Assembly (NCBI GenBank): GCA_002118135.1
Contig: BDIU01000139.1
Span: forward strand, 62,001 to 126,000
Length of the DNA stretch: 64,000 nt
Direction of reading: 5' to 3'
Source: Trebouxia sp. TZW2008
Lineage: Eukaryota > Chlorophyta > Trebouxiophyceae > Trebouxiales > Trebouxiaceae
Positions within the stretch are counted from its first letter, which is position 1. Each line of letters begins with the position of its first letter. Of this stretch, positions 54,301-63,919 are shown in pieces. The notes below the pieces were generated by a model. The model made no database searches and had not been told where the DNA came from. It saw only the letters and a program-made list of their open reading frames with translations. The position numbers were made by a program, and so were the translations under genes.

Positions 54301-57300
54301 GGTCAGCCTTGCGCTGTGACTTATCTGCCATCATGCACGGCTGTGCTTGATGAAAGCAGCCGGTCAGTATTGTGTTGTGGTCTGTCTGCTATCATCAAGC
54401 ATGCTGTCAGCTTGACTCAAGGCTTTGTTTGCAACCAAGCTTTGGCGCACCTGCCATACATAGTTGCCCTTGATGAAACTAGCAGGTCAGCCTTATGCTT
54501 GCTATCATCAGCTTCAAGTCTGCCTGGTCCTCAAAACATGTGTCATAGTCAAGGCTCATAGCCTTGACGCAATCACAGTAGCCTATGAATTTGATTGCCT
54601 CTTGATGACACTTGAGGTATGCTGCATGCTGTTATGTTGTGTTTCAATGACTTTACTGTATGGTTGACATAGCCTGACATCATCAACGTAGACCTCAATG
54701 AAGGCAGGAGGTCGACCTTGTGTCGTAGCTTCTTTGACAGCACGAGCATCAGCGTCCTCTATACGTCATGTTGAACAAATCATCAAGGCCTTGATGCAGG
54801 CACACGTATGTCAGGATCATGATGCATCTTGATGTTTGTAATAGATGTTGACAACATGGATTCATGGTATGCGCTTGAGCCATATTGACCATGGCTGGTT
54901 GTGCAGGCCTGTTGTGGTGGCTGTGGTAGGCACAGCAGCCTTGGAGGATGTCATTGCAGACAGGCGGTTGCCACAAGTCCTGCCGTCAAATCCACTTTGG
55001 AGGCCCTGTCAGGAAGCCCCATCTCGTTTACTCCAAGCAACTGACTGTTATGAATCTGCTGCAGGTCTGTTGTGGTCTGGCTGTAGAGGCACAGCAACAA
55101 TGGAGGACGTGCTCAGACCCCATGCGATAGCCAGCGCCATCCTGCCTGACACAAGTAGTGCAAGGCATGACACATGACATTGAAAAGCACCGGCCTGTTG
55201 TATAGGTCTGTCGTGGTGGCTGTGAGAGGGACGGCGACAATGGAGGACGTGATCACAGACAGTGTGGCAGCTCCAGACCTGCTGGACCGCTCTGAATGGC
55301 TGCCGACTGCATTCAAACAGCAGCAGGCCCAAACAGGTGATGCCACTAAGCTAGTCCTAAGCTGCTTTTAGTCACAGAGACCTCTGCCAAAACAATTCAC
55401 AGCGCAGACTTGCATTTCCATGTCATGCTGCTGAGCTCAGTCAGCCAGCTCCGCTGTCATCACTTGTATTCAGCCTCTTTGCAGCTGCTTGTGTGTTTTG
55501 ACATACATATGCACAAAATCAGTCAGATGCGCGCATACAGGCACCGATGTCTGCTGAATGGCTGCTGGGCGCCTTCAAACAGCAGCATGCCATCAAGCTC
55601 AGCCCGTCAGTATCTTCCCAAATCCAGTGTATTTGGCTTTGCAGGTGAGAGGATGTATGCTCATGGTGGCATTGTGGCGGCGGCTGCATCTATCTTGCAA
55701 GACATGGACCAGCACAACCTGCTGCAGCGCTTGCTTGAGGAGTATGACCCCTATGACCAGCAGCACCTACAGCCACACAACAGGTTTGACTGACCCTTAG
55801 TGCCAGACCTTTCTTGCAAGCCTGGAAAACAAGCCTGTCGACTTGGTTGTGAGCCCTGTGATCTAGCCTGAGGCACAGACAGTGCAGCGCTTGCTGTAGG
55901 AGTATGATCCCTATGACCAGCAGCAGCTGCAGCCACAAAACAGGTTTGACTTCAATCAATCAATCAATCAATTTTACTGTCCTTGGGACCCAACAGGGGG
56001 GTCAACAGACAATATCAACAATGAATCAATGCAAATCATACCTAAACTAAAATAAGCATGCAATAAATTGTCTCGGCGTTCGTCAACAGAGCACCTGGAT
56101 AGCTAGGGACATGAAGGAGAGGTGCTAGTGCTGCGACGCCACACACACACTACTACACCTCTATTGTCTTTGATGTTCTCAACAAAGCATCGAGAAGTGC
56201 CAGGAATATAATGAAGGAAGATGCTAGTGCTGTGACATCACTACCACCTTAAACCTAGGTATGAAAAGCTGTGTTCTTACTTGCATGCTCTCCTGTTTGC
56301 CCAGATATCGTAGTGCCCATGTGCATTTGTACAGCAAGTCTGGTGGAATACGACCCCTATGACCAGCAGCAGCTGCAGCCACACAAACATATTTGACTTG
56401 CATGCTCTCCTTTTTGCTTCAGATGTCGTGATTTCCATGTGCTGTACAGCAAGTCGGATGGCGGAGTATGTCCTTTGACCAGCAGCAGCTGCATCCACAC
56501 AACAGGTTTGACTTGCATGCTCTCATTTATGCTTCAGATGTTGTAATTTTCATGTGCTTCTGTATAGCAAGTCTGGTAATTATGACCCCTATGACCAGCA
56601 GCAGCTACAGTCACACAACAGATTTGACTTGCATGCTCTACTTTTGGCTTCATATGTTGTAATTTTCATGTGCTTCTGCATAGCAAGTCTGATGGTGGAG
56701 CATAATTCCTATGACCAGCAGCAGCTGCAGCCACACAACAAGTCTGGCATGCATGGCAGTCACTGTTGGTTTGATGCGTGATCTCTGTAAATGGCAATCT
56801 TGCTTGTGATTGTAGAGTTGCAGCTGCATCAGAGGAACTTTAATTTTCTCTGGAGACCTCCTGGAAAAGCTATTGCTTGCACAGCATTACTCTGTATGCT
56901 GCATTGTTTTGTGCACATAGCACACAAAGCACATACTAACACGTAGCACAAAGTCCAGCTTGCTGCTCAACCTGTGTTGCATATGTGCACTGTGTAAGAC
57001 TTGAACTGACGGGCGTCATCGAAGCATTGTAAGGCCTTGCTGTGTTGCTTTGCTCAGCTTGCAAGCGATGCTTAGCATGTTCAAGGGGCGCATTCACTTA
57101 GCCCAATCAGGAATGGCAGCTTTGCACTTCTTGCAAAGCACAGATGATGACAAGCAAGCTGCTGGGCATGACAGTCTCTCTAGACTGTACCTCATAAAGC
57201 TGCGTCTGTTTTCCTGCAGGGATCAAGTCGAGGAAGAGGAGAACCAACCAAGCTGGGACCACAGCATAGACTATCGCAGCTGGAACTTGGTCATCACAGG

Positions 57301-60151
57301 TGACCTCAAGCTCCTCCTGACTCACTTAAGCTGACAACTTTACATTATCTCCGGCAGAACCATAATGGTCTGGCAAGTTCATTTCAACAATCAACGTATG
57401 CTTTGCATAAGGCTCAGCATTGACCTACGCACCTTGCACTACCACTTCTGTACAGACAGCTCCTGATATCTGTCACTCAGAGCACGGCCTAGGAACAGGG
57501 GTGGTTGCTCTCATAAAAGTTTGCTGGAAGATTCTGTCCCCCTCTGCCAAGTGCTGAACATCCTGTTCCTGTAAGCCATGAATGAGCATGTTGCAGTGGC
57601 AGCCTTGTGTGCAATTTTCATGGACTTTGCTGCAGGGCACAGCCTAGGGGCTGGGTGGCTGCTCTGATAATCTTCTGCTGCAAGATTGTCTCCCCTCTGT
57701 CAACTGCTAGACCTCCTGCTCCCATAAGCCATGAATGTGCATGTTGCAATAACAGCCTTACATGAAAGATCCATGGGATTTGCTGCAGGTCACAGCCCAG
57801 GGGCTGCGGTGGCTGCTCTGATAATCATTTGCCAAAAGATTGCTTCTCCTGCCAAGTGCTGAACATCCTGTTCCTGTAAGCCATGATGCGCATGTTGCAG
57901 TAGCGGCCTTGTGTGACAAATCCATGGACTTTGCTGCACGCCACCGCCTAGGGCCAAGCATGGCTGCTTGAATGACCCTTTGCCTGAAAGACCGCTTTGC
58001 ATCTGCCAAATGCTGGGAATCCTGTCCCATCTTGAACTATCAACTTGCAGCTTGCAAGAGCAGTCCTATACACAAAGGGGCAGCAGCCCTCAACAGACGG
58101 ACTGTGGCCTTTGATGCAGGTCATAGTCTAGGAGCAGGAGTAGCTGCTTTGATGACCCTTCGCCTGAAAGATCGTTTCTGCTCTGCCAAGTGCTGGGCTT
58201 TCTGCCCGCCTGGGGGCCTGATGAGCGCCAACCTCAGCCATGCTGCTCAAGGCTTTGTGAACTGCGTGGTGGTGGGAAAGGACATCGTTCCTAGGTTGTC
58301 TGTGGTCAACATTGGCCGCCTTATAGACGGACTGGTGAGCTGAGTGTAACCGCAACATCAAAGTGTGTAAGGTACCACAACATGTGCGCATTCACACTAG
58401 TTGTGACATACTCAGATGCATCATGCACATGTCATAGGTGCTCTTGGTACATGAGCATGCTTCGTCGAAACATGAATCAGAGAGAACACATGATCAAGCG
58501 CATCTTCTTTTTACTTCACTTCTTCTTGAACTGAGCGACTTGAGTCTTACTATGTAGGTTACAGGACTAGCAATGTGCAAGCACAACAAGAATGACATGT
58601 TTTTGCGCAAAATGTCCACGTACTGGCGACATGATCGGGCAGATCAGCTGTTCTATGACTATACAGACATCCCCTTGGAAGCTCGTGAGGTAACTTTGGT
58701 CACGTAAAACGCTTCTCACAGGTGCCACATGTATACCAGTAGCGCTTGCACTCTGACAGGCAAATAAGAGCGAACTGATGTAAGCCCTGCAAGCAATTAT
58801 GATGCACACAGCAAGCTTGTCATATGTCTTTGGTTGCATTGTTGGTGACAGTTTGCGTTGCCATAACCTCATGCTTTCGCTCAGGGACTCACGCAGCTTC
58901 ATTGTATGCATCTTAAATCCTTCTACCTGTTGATTGCACTGTAGCGCTGAAGCCTGTGTTTCCCCCCGCAAGTCACCCAAAGATTTTTGCACAGGCATGT
59001 TGTCGCCCATGAGTCACCCATGCTCACCTATGCTTCACCCATGTAGTGCCTCAAATTGTGGCTGACAACTCGTATGACCCAAACCATCAACTTGAATCAT
59101 ACATGCATACATTCATGTGTCCAGTCGATGCAAGATATTATGAGGATAGTATTGCAGGTCTTGGAGCAGTACAATCAGGGCATTGAGGCGCGCAACCGCA
59201 TGCTAGAGCTCATCCTTCCAGGCAAAGTTGTGTTCCTCCGGCCTCGCAAGGTACAAAACATCAAGGCCATAGATCATGTATCATTGCACGTGAGACAAGC
59301 TAGTGGTGTATATCAATAACACCTTCAAAAGTCTAGCTTGAAGTTGCTTCTGGTGACTGCTGACTGAGTGCAAGATGTCAAAAACCTTCTCATTCACTGC
59401 ACAATCCTGATACAATGTGTTCAATAACTTACTTGGTCTCTTGTGTGACAAACATTCATCACGCTGACATTGGTGACCCATGTCTACTTTGTAACAGGAT
59501 TGCATAGCAAATGCAGGTGACTAGATTCTGATGATGCTGACTAGATGATGATGCTGTTGCTGCAGACAAACAACCTGCGAACATCGTGGGATGCTGTCTG
59601 GATGGCGCCAGAGGAGATTGCCAAGGAAGGCATCATGATCTCCCCCCATCTGCTGGATGATCACTACACTGTCACTCTGGAGGTAAGTTATCGCTGCCTG
59701 CTCATGCCATGTCTGCTTGCACATGTCACGCATGTGTGCGCATGACATCCATGCTCACATGTGAGTATTGTGCGCTTCAGATTGTTCTCTCATCGTGAAG
59801 AAAAAGAAACTTTTGACTTTTTAACAAGGCATATTGCATGTGCTACTCAATGCCAGTGACTACATGTCCATGGAAAAAGGCAAATCTGTGATACAGGTTT
59901 CTATCAATGTCCTGAGCACCACTGCTGATGCACTACCTGCTTGTTTGGGTAATGCTGCGCATGTATGCAAGCCATTTTGGAGAGCCTCACGCTTCTTTGC
60001 ATGCATGTGATCTGAGTGACTGGTGCAGGCCGCTCTGAGAGCTGCTCAGTATCATGGTGGACCTTTTGATGAGAATCATGCGGCATACTTCCCTCCAGAA
60101 CCTGCCAGCTTCTCCACTGATGCTACTTCTCCCTTTCAGTCAGTATTGTAG
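48366..60151 (+). CDS. sn-1 diacylglycerol lipase, animal-like DAGL with 4 TM helices
   Basis: Eighteen exons: 48366-48618, 48770-48859, 48972-49098, 49147-49443, 49632-49754, 51124-51325, 51755-52216, 52651-52760, 53401-53616, 54152-54301, 55206-55336, 55645-55783, 57220-57299, 58120-58334, 58558-58689, 59158-59250, 59566-59682, 60029-60151; 1019 aa. The N-terminus (WHISSDDVPLFATFGGAF) and following hydrophobic segments match the four-helix region of DAGL alpha/beta. Then come VDLTPSDIVLALILTA, a Gln/His-rich insert with three GQGSLEQPLL repeats (exon 7), AIAVYGLEPHSH, SVVVAVRGTATMEDVITD, nucleophile Ser796 in GHSLGAG, Asp848 in VGKDIVPRLS, PGKVVFL, and His973 in ISPHLLDDHYT. It should release 2-acylglycerol and a fatty acid from diacylglycerol at a membrane. 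Six exons have tandem pseudo-copies in flanking introns. AATAAA occurs about 210 bp after the stop. Confidence 0.9.
50016..50088. repeat. Perfect 32-bp inverted repeat with 9-nt loop
   Basis: The arm 50016-50047 (CTGCGGTTGTCACTTGCATA...) is the exact reverse complement of 50057-50088. The loop is ATGCTTGTC. The palindrome lies in intron 5 of the DAGL gene, about 270 bp before the first unit of the exon 6 copy array. It could extrude as a cruciform in DNA or fold as a strong hairpin in the transcript. Confidence 0.97.
50357..51120 (+). repeat. Four tandem pseudo-copies of DAGL exon 6 head (~189 bp period)
   Basis: Exon-like starts at 50357, 50556, 50745 and 50935 precede the working exon at 51124; spacings are 199, 189, 190 and 189 bp. 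Each copy begins GGAGCACAT and reads REHIISS(C/F)RQSD, then an in-frame stop falls after about 40 codons. The first two copies keep a CAG acceptor; the third and fourth have CATAG. The intron part (TTGCAAAGGAGACCTTGTG) is in the unit too. Confidence 0.95.
51376..51476 (+). repeat. Copy of DAGL exon 6 tail, downstream
   Basis: The exon 6 end (GCTATGTATGCTGGGCC to GCTCAGCGACACTCAG and donor GTCAGA) is repeated at 51376-51476 with GTCAGA kept after CACTCAC. The frame is broken by TAA. Exon 6 therefore has head copies upstream and a tail copy downstream. Confidence 0.93.
52926..53380 (+). repeat. Three pseudo-copies of DAGL exon 9 head
   Basis: Exon 9 begins at 53401 with GGGCCACTTGACACCAGAGC. 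Diverged copies lie upstream at 52929-52972 (short), 53052-53106 and 53243-53380. The last extends through GTATGGGCTGGAGCCTCACA and is nearly as long as the first two thirds of the exon, but has lost the reading frame and its acceptor AG. Confidence 0.88.
53120..53206. repeat. C-rich pyrimidine tract
   Basis: About 85 bp of almost pure C/T (runs of seven to ten C) lie between two exon 9 copies in DAGL intron 8. The opposite strand is G-rich and could form G-quadruplexes or triplex DNA. Confidence 0.85.
54012..54510 (+). repeat. Head and tail copies around DAGL exon 10
   Basis: Exon 10 (54152-54301) has an upstream head remnant at 54012-54050 (GAGCTTCACAAGGGGAGC against GGGCTTCACAAGGGAACC). 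Downstream it has tail copies at 54343-54375 and 54440-54510; the second carries CTTGATGAAACTAGCAGGTC with the donor unchanged. Confidence 0.82.
54907..55122 (+). repeat. Two pseudo-copies of DAGL exon 11 head
   Basis: Exon 11 (55206) encodes SVVVAVRGTATMEDVITD. Copies after good CAG acceptors begin at 54907 (PVVVAVVGTAALEDVIAD in one frame) and 55065 (frame broken by one missing base after GTGGT). Both then diverge. The first remains open and splice-competent at its acceptor. Confidence 0.9.
55892..56745 (+). repeat. Five copies of DAGL exon 12 tail
   Basis: The exon 12 end (GACCCCTATGACCAGCAGC to CACACAACAG, donor GTTTGA) recurs at about 55892-55952, 56335-56400, 56463-56520, 56577-56630 and 56694-56745. 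All are downstream of the working exon (to 55783). From the second copy on, the unit is about 115-125 bp and includes the shared intron text TTGACTTGCATGCTCTC. Copies 1 and 2 are separated by an inserted element. Confidence 0.95.
55953..56278 (-). mobile_element. Nested insertion, likely non-LTR retroelement 3' fragment
   Basis: About 326 bp begin with (AATC)n then ATTTTACTGTCCTTGGGAC. Read on the reverse strand it ends CAAGGACAGTAAAATTGATTG repeats, the usual look of a LINE-type 3' tail. The neighbouring array units give the empty site GGTTTGACTTGCATGCTC; here that text is split as GACTT / ...TTACTTGCATGCTC, leaving a 4-bp ACTT duplication. No reverse transcriptase is present, so it is a short 5'-truncated copy or a SINE. 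The family is not identified. Confidence 0.62.
57475..58020 (+). repeat. Four pseudo-copies of the DAGL catalytic-serine exon head
   Basis: Exon 14 starts at 58120 with the GHSLGAG coding segment. Diverged copies start at about 57475, 57637, 57788 and 57937, with about 150-160 bp period. The second reads GHSLGAG then a stop; the third reads GHSPGAAVAALII after an intact TGCAG/GTCACAG junction and stays open for about 24 codons; the fourth has lost its acceptor (TGCACG). Intron text such as CCTGTAAGCCATGA is part of the unit. Confidence 0.93.
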
Positions 60152-60941
60152 TGCATAGCCATTAAAGGGCGAGGAGTGTTCTTTAGGGCTTTGGTCTCTT
60201 TCATTGGCCGGAGTTGACAGCCACCACAATCTGCTGCCTTTTTTGGCAGCTGGCTCACATACAGGGTGCTCAGTCAGGGCCTGAAGCGCTTGACATTGTC
60301 TCAAGCTGCAGCAGCAGTTGTCGTGAGACTAAACCACATGAGTGACACTGTGGAACGATACGAATAAAGCAACTACCAGTAGTCAGTCAAGTGTGGCATG
60401 CGTGCGTATGTGCGAAGCCTTTCAAGTGACATTAAATGAGTCCAGTGATGAGTGAAGCCTGATGATGGAACATGTCAATTATAACTGATCAGCTTCATGC
60501 AGAGGGCAATGACCATCTTTTAATCACTGACTTGTAGAACAAGGATTGCCTTGCTGCCATTCTGTCATGCATTCAATGCCAACATTACTTGAGCCCGAGC
60601 GCGCATGTCAGGTCAAGTTGATAATGACATCGCAACTGAGCTGTGCGTGCGTGCGAGTCACCGTGTCGGTCTGTCTGCAGCTTCCGGAACCAAGGAAAGC
60701 TTCGAGTGTGCAAAACCTGCCATCATGATCGGACCTCAGCTGTTGCTCTGGCAAGAGGATCCGCATCATGTCTCCCGATCAATAATCGATGTGAGCTGCG
60801 TCACGGCTTTGTGCACAAAGGGCAAAGCTTGCAGTTGTGGCACCTTCGACTTGACCGGCACATTCCTGAGAGACAAGCAGCCGTTTTTGGTCGAGCATCT
60901 CAAGTTCATACACCTCGCGCAACAGTGCCGCGTGGACAGAC
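60152..60941. other. Spacer between DAGL and the AAA ATPase
   Basis: It contains the DAGL 3' UTR (AATAAA near 60364) and the AAA ATPase 5' region. A + strand frame at 60605-61033 overlaps the ATPase start in another frame and has no family signature; I do not call it a gene. Confidence 0.45.
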
Positions 60942-62895
60942 ATGGATGCACGTTTACCCAAAGCGGAAGGCCTAACGGGGACCTTGTTTGCGAGCTTGAC
61001 AACTCTTGTAGCAGTCGCAGCCTTGGCCCGTAATTTCTTGCCGCAAGATTGGATCAGAGCTATTCGAAGATTCAGCACCAGGTTCACCAATTGGCTGGAT
61101 CCCTTCTGCTACTTGACCTTCCACGAGTTCACCGGACAGAGTCCCGATCAGAACTATGACAAGATCAAGTTGTACCTCAGCGGCAAAGGGGTTGCAGCAG
61201 CTCGGAGGTACATTCATCTGCTGCAAGTAGATTACAAAGTGTGCAGAGAAGTTCAGCATCTCCAAAGCTGCAATTCTAAGTCGCAAACACTTGCTTGCCT
61301 GCAGGATTCTTGTGAGTCAACCAAAAAATTCAGCTCAGCCAGTCTTTGCTTTGGCAGACAATGAAGCATTGACAGACATGTATATGGGAATCACGTTGCT
61401 ATGGACACATTATGTTCAGCAGCGCTCCACCAACGTCATTTCCTATGACCAGACAGCCAGTGAAGACATTCATTCTTTCCGGCTGCGTGTGCACCATAAG
61501 CGCAAGCACATCATTGAGCAGTATCTGCAGCATGTCAGAAAGGAGGCAGCTGTCATGGAGAAGAAGGGTAGAGAATTGCTGGTGAGCTGCACATTGCATT
61601 GCCTCCACTGCATTGCCTTCACTGCATTGCCTTCGCTGTCAGGTACACTGTCATGTAAAAGCTAAGCAGGCTGAGCAATGTACGCAAGCTGTTACCTTGA
61701 CTGCCACAGCGTAACGTCAGCACATGCACGTAACGTATGTGCCACATGCTGTGTGCGCCAGCCCTTCATGTGTCTGATTTTACTCATTGCTGTCCCATCT
61801 TATTTCCTACTGTAAGCAGCCAACAACAGTCTCAAGGCTCGTACCTGCAATGCCAGCTTGATGAGCATCTTGACCCCTGAGCAGCTGTGAGCTCGAGCAA
61901 CTTGACATACATGTGCATCTGTGCTTCCTCCTGTGCAAGTGCCCAATGCACTGAAGCTTCTGAATGTCATCAGTACTGATAGCAATTGCACATAGCTAAC
62001 GCCACTATATACTAAAGTGGTATGAACGAACACACTGCTCTGCATGGTGCAGGTATACACCAATACAGGATCAGAGGCAGGCTTCAGAAAGATGAAGCGC
62101 ATGTGGGACAGTCAGCCCTTCAAGCATCCTGCCACATTTGACACATTAGCTCTGGACCCAAATCTGAAGCAGGCAGTCATGCAGAAGCTGGACAGCTTCA
62201 GCCAAGATGCAGAGTTTTACAGTCAGACAGGCAGAGCGCACAAAATGGGATTCTTCCTTTTCGGTCCCCCAGGCACTGGCAAAACCACCTTCATTGCTGC
62301 TGTGGCAAACTACATGCAGTACAGCATATATGACTTGGACCTAACTGGAGTCTCAAGCAATCTGGACCTCAGATCACTGCTGACACAGATCACAGATAGG
62401 GCAGTTGTGGTCATTGAAGACATTGACACTGTGGAGCTGCCAAACCGCACAAGTGTGCCTTCAATGGAGTCAGGGGGGGGCCCTGAACGAGGTGGGGGGC
62501 GCAGAGGGGGGCGGGATGAGGATAGCAGGTCCAAGTTGACATTAGGAGGGGTTCTAAACTTTGCTGATGGCATCAGGTCATCATGTGGCTCAGAGCGCAT
62601 CTTTATATTCACAACTAATCACCCAGAGCGCCTAGATCCAGCTCTGATTCGGCCTGGTCGCATGGACATGCACATTGAGCTGTCATACTGTACCTTTGAG
62701 GTGTTCAGGAGCCTTTGTAAAACATATCTAGGTGTCACAGAGCATCCAACCATCAATGAGATTCAGGCTGTGCTCACTCCTGGTGCTAAGATAGCTCCTG
62801 CAGATGTTACAGCAATTCTAGACGCCAACCGACGTGACCCAGAGAAAGCCCTCCAGCATTTGTTGGAGCATCTGCAGCTCAGAAGTTCAGCATAG
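60942..62895 (+). CDS. BCS1-like membrane-anchored AAA ATPase
   Basis: Three exons: 60942-61207, 61305-61581, 62053-62895; 461 aa. An N-terminal hydrophobic segment (TLFASLTTLVAVAALARNFL) would anchor it. The N-terminal domain is the plant AAA-ATPase type (CYLTFHEFTGQSPDQNYDKI, IHSFRLRVHHKRKHIIEQYL, HPATFDTLALDPNLKQAVM). The AAA core has Walker A GPPGTGKTT (about 252-260), Walker B VVVIEDID (about 300-305), TTNHPERLDPALIRPGRMD with the arginine finger region, and YLG then HLLEHL at the end. A Gly/Arg-rich insert (GGGPERGGGRRGGRDED) interrupts the core after Walker B. Plant homologues sit in mitochondria or ER and act in stress responses. Complex III assembly, as for true BCS1, is not implied. 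Confidence 0.88.
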
Positions 62896-63568
62896 CTGTG
62901 TACTTTGTGAAAGTGTTTTGCTGCTGGTTGAAACTTGCAGCAATGAACATGCAGGGAGCATATGTATGCACTGCATTGTAGGATGCTTTGCTTAAAAAGG
63001 TATAGCAGCTTGTCCGATGTATTTTGAGCTGGTTGAGAGGCTAGATGAATGTAGCCGTGAAATTCGTGAAAGACACCAAACATTCTTGTTATTTGGTTTG
63101 CAAATCATGATCAGGAGAACTCTAGTTAGCTTTCGCCAAACATGTTTCACTTTACGTCCCTAGCTTAGGCCACCAGCTTGCTTGAAGATGCATTTTGGTC
63201 TCTTTGAAGTTCAAAATTACCCCACAGGCACATTGCGCATGCAAACACCACGCGTGCAAATATTCCACGTGCACATCAGGCATAGTTGCGCAAGATTTGT
63301 TAAATTCCAATGTGGTGTGGTAATTGATCAATGGCATACTGGCAAATCTCTTGTGTTTGTGCACCAGGCTTTTGCATGAGAAGTGAGCCCAGGATACATG
63401 CTTTAGCGCGCCACAAAGAACGGAAGCTGCAAGCAGTCGAACAAATTTGCCTTTTGCTGCATGCTGCCTATTACGGATCGTCCTTTGCATGCTTTGCTGC
63501 TCCCCTGTCAGCTGATTGCCCAATTGTTCCCATGATAGTCCGGAAGATCTTGTCTTGATCTTCTACAA
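62896..63568. other. 3' flank of the AAA ATPase
   Basis: 673 bp with no coding signal recognised. Likely 3' UTR and spacer. Confidence 0.45.
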
Positions 63569-63919
63569 GTGTGTTTTGAGACCATCAACTCCAGTTACCT
63601 CCGTGGTCGTCCAGTCGCACGCCTGCGACTGTTTGTGTTGAGACAAAATGGAGACGCTGTGACTGTGGTGCCGCTGGGCGTTCGCAAGTCTCGTCGCAAC
63701 CTAACATGCGTGGGCTTGAACGGGAACATCGAGCAAACCATGGAGAAATTACCGGCTGTTGGAGGTGAACGCAATGGCAAATTGTGCCACTGTCGTTTGC
63801 ACACTTGTGCCATCGCGTCGCTGAACATGTCAACGCTCCTAATTTCGGTTGCAGCTGAGTTGATCACAACGCGGGACCCAGAGCACGAGCGCCATCAGAG
63901 CGAGGAGGTGGGACCTTGA
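63569..63919 (+). other. Possible first exon of a gene running off the window
   Basis: A frame is open on the + strand, with an internal ATG at 63739 (MEKLPAVGGERNG) and a donor-like GAG/GTGGGA near 63906. A frame on the opposite strand is also open. No family is recognised. If real, it would be the 5' end of a gene continuing past 64000. Confidence 0.22.

Noticed and set aside
60605..61033. 142-codon open frame upstream of the AAA ATPase
   Set aside because: It overlaps the ATPase first exon in a different frame, has no family likeness and no splice context.
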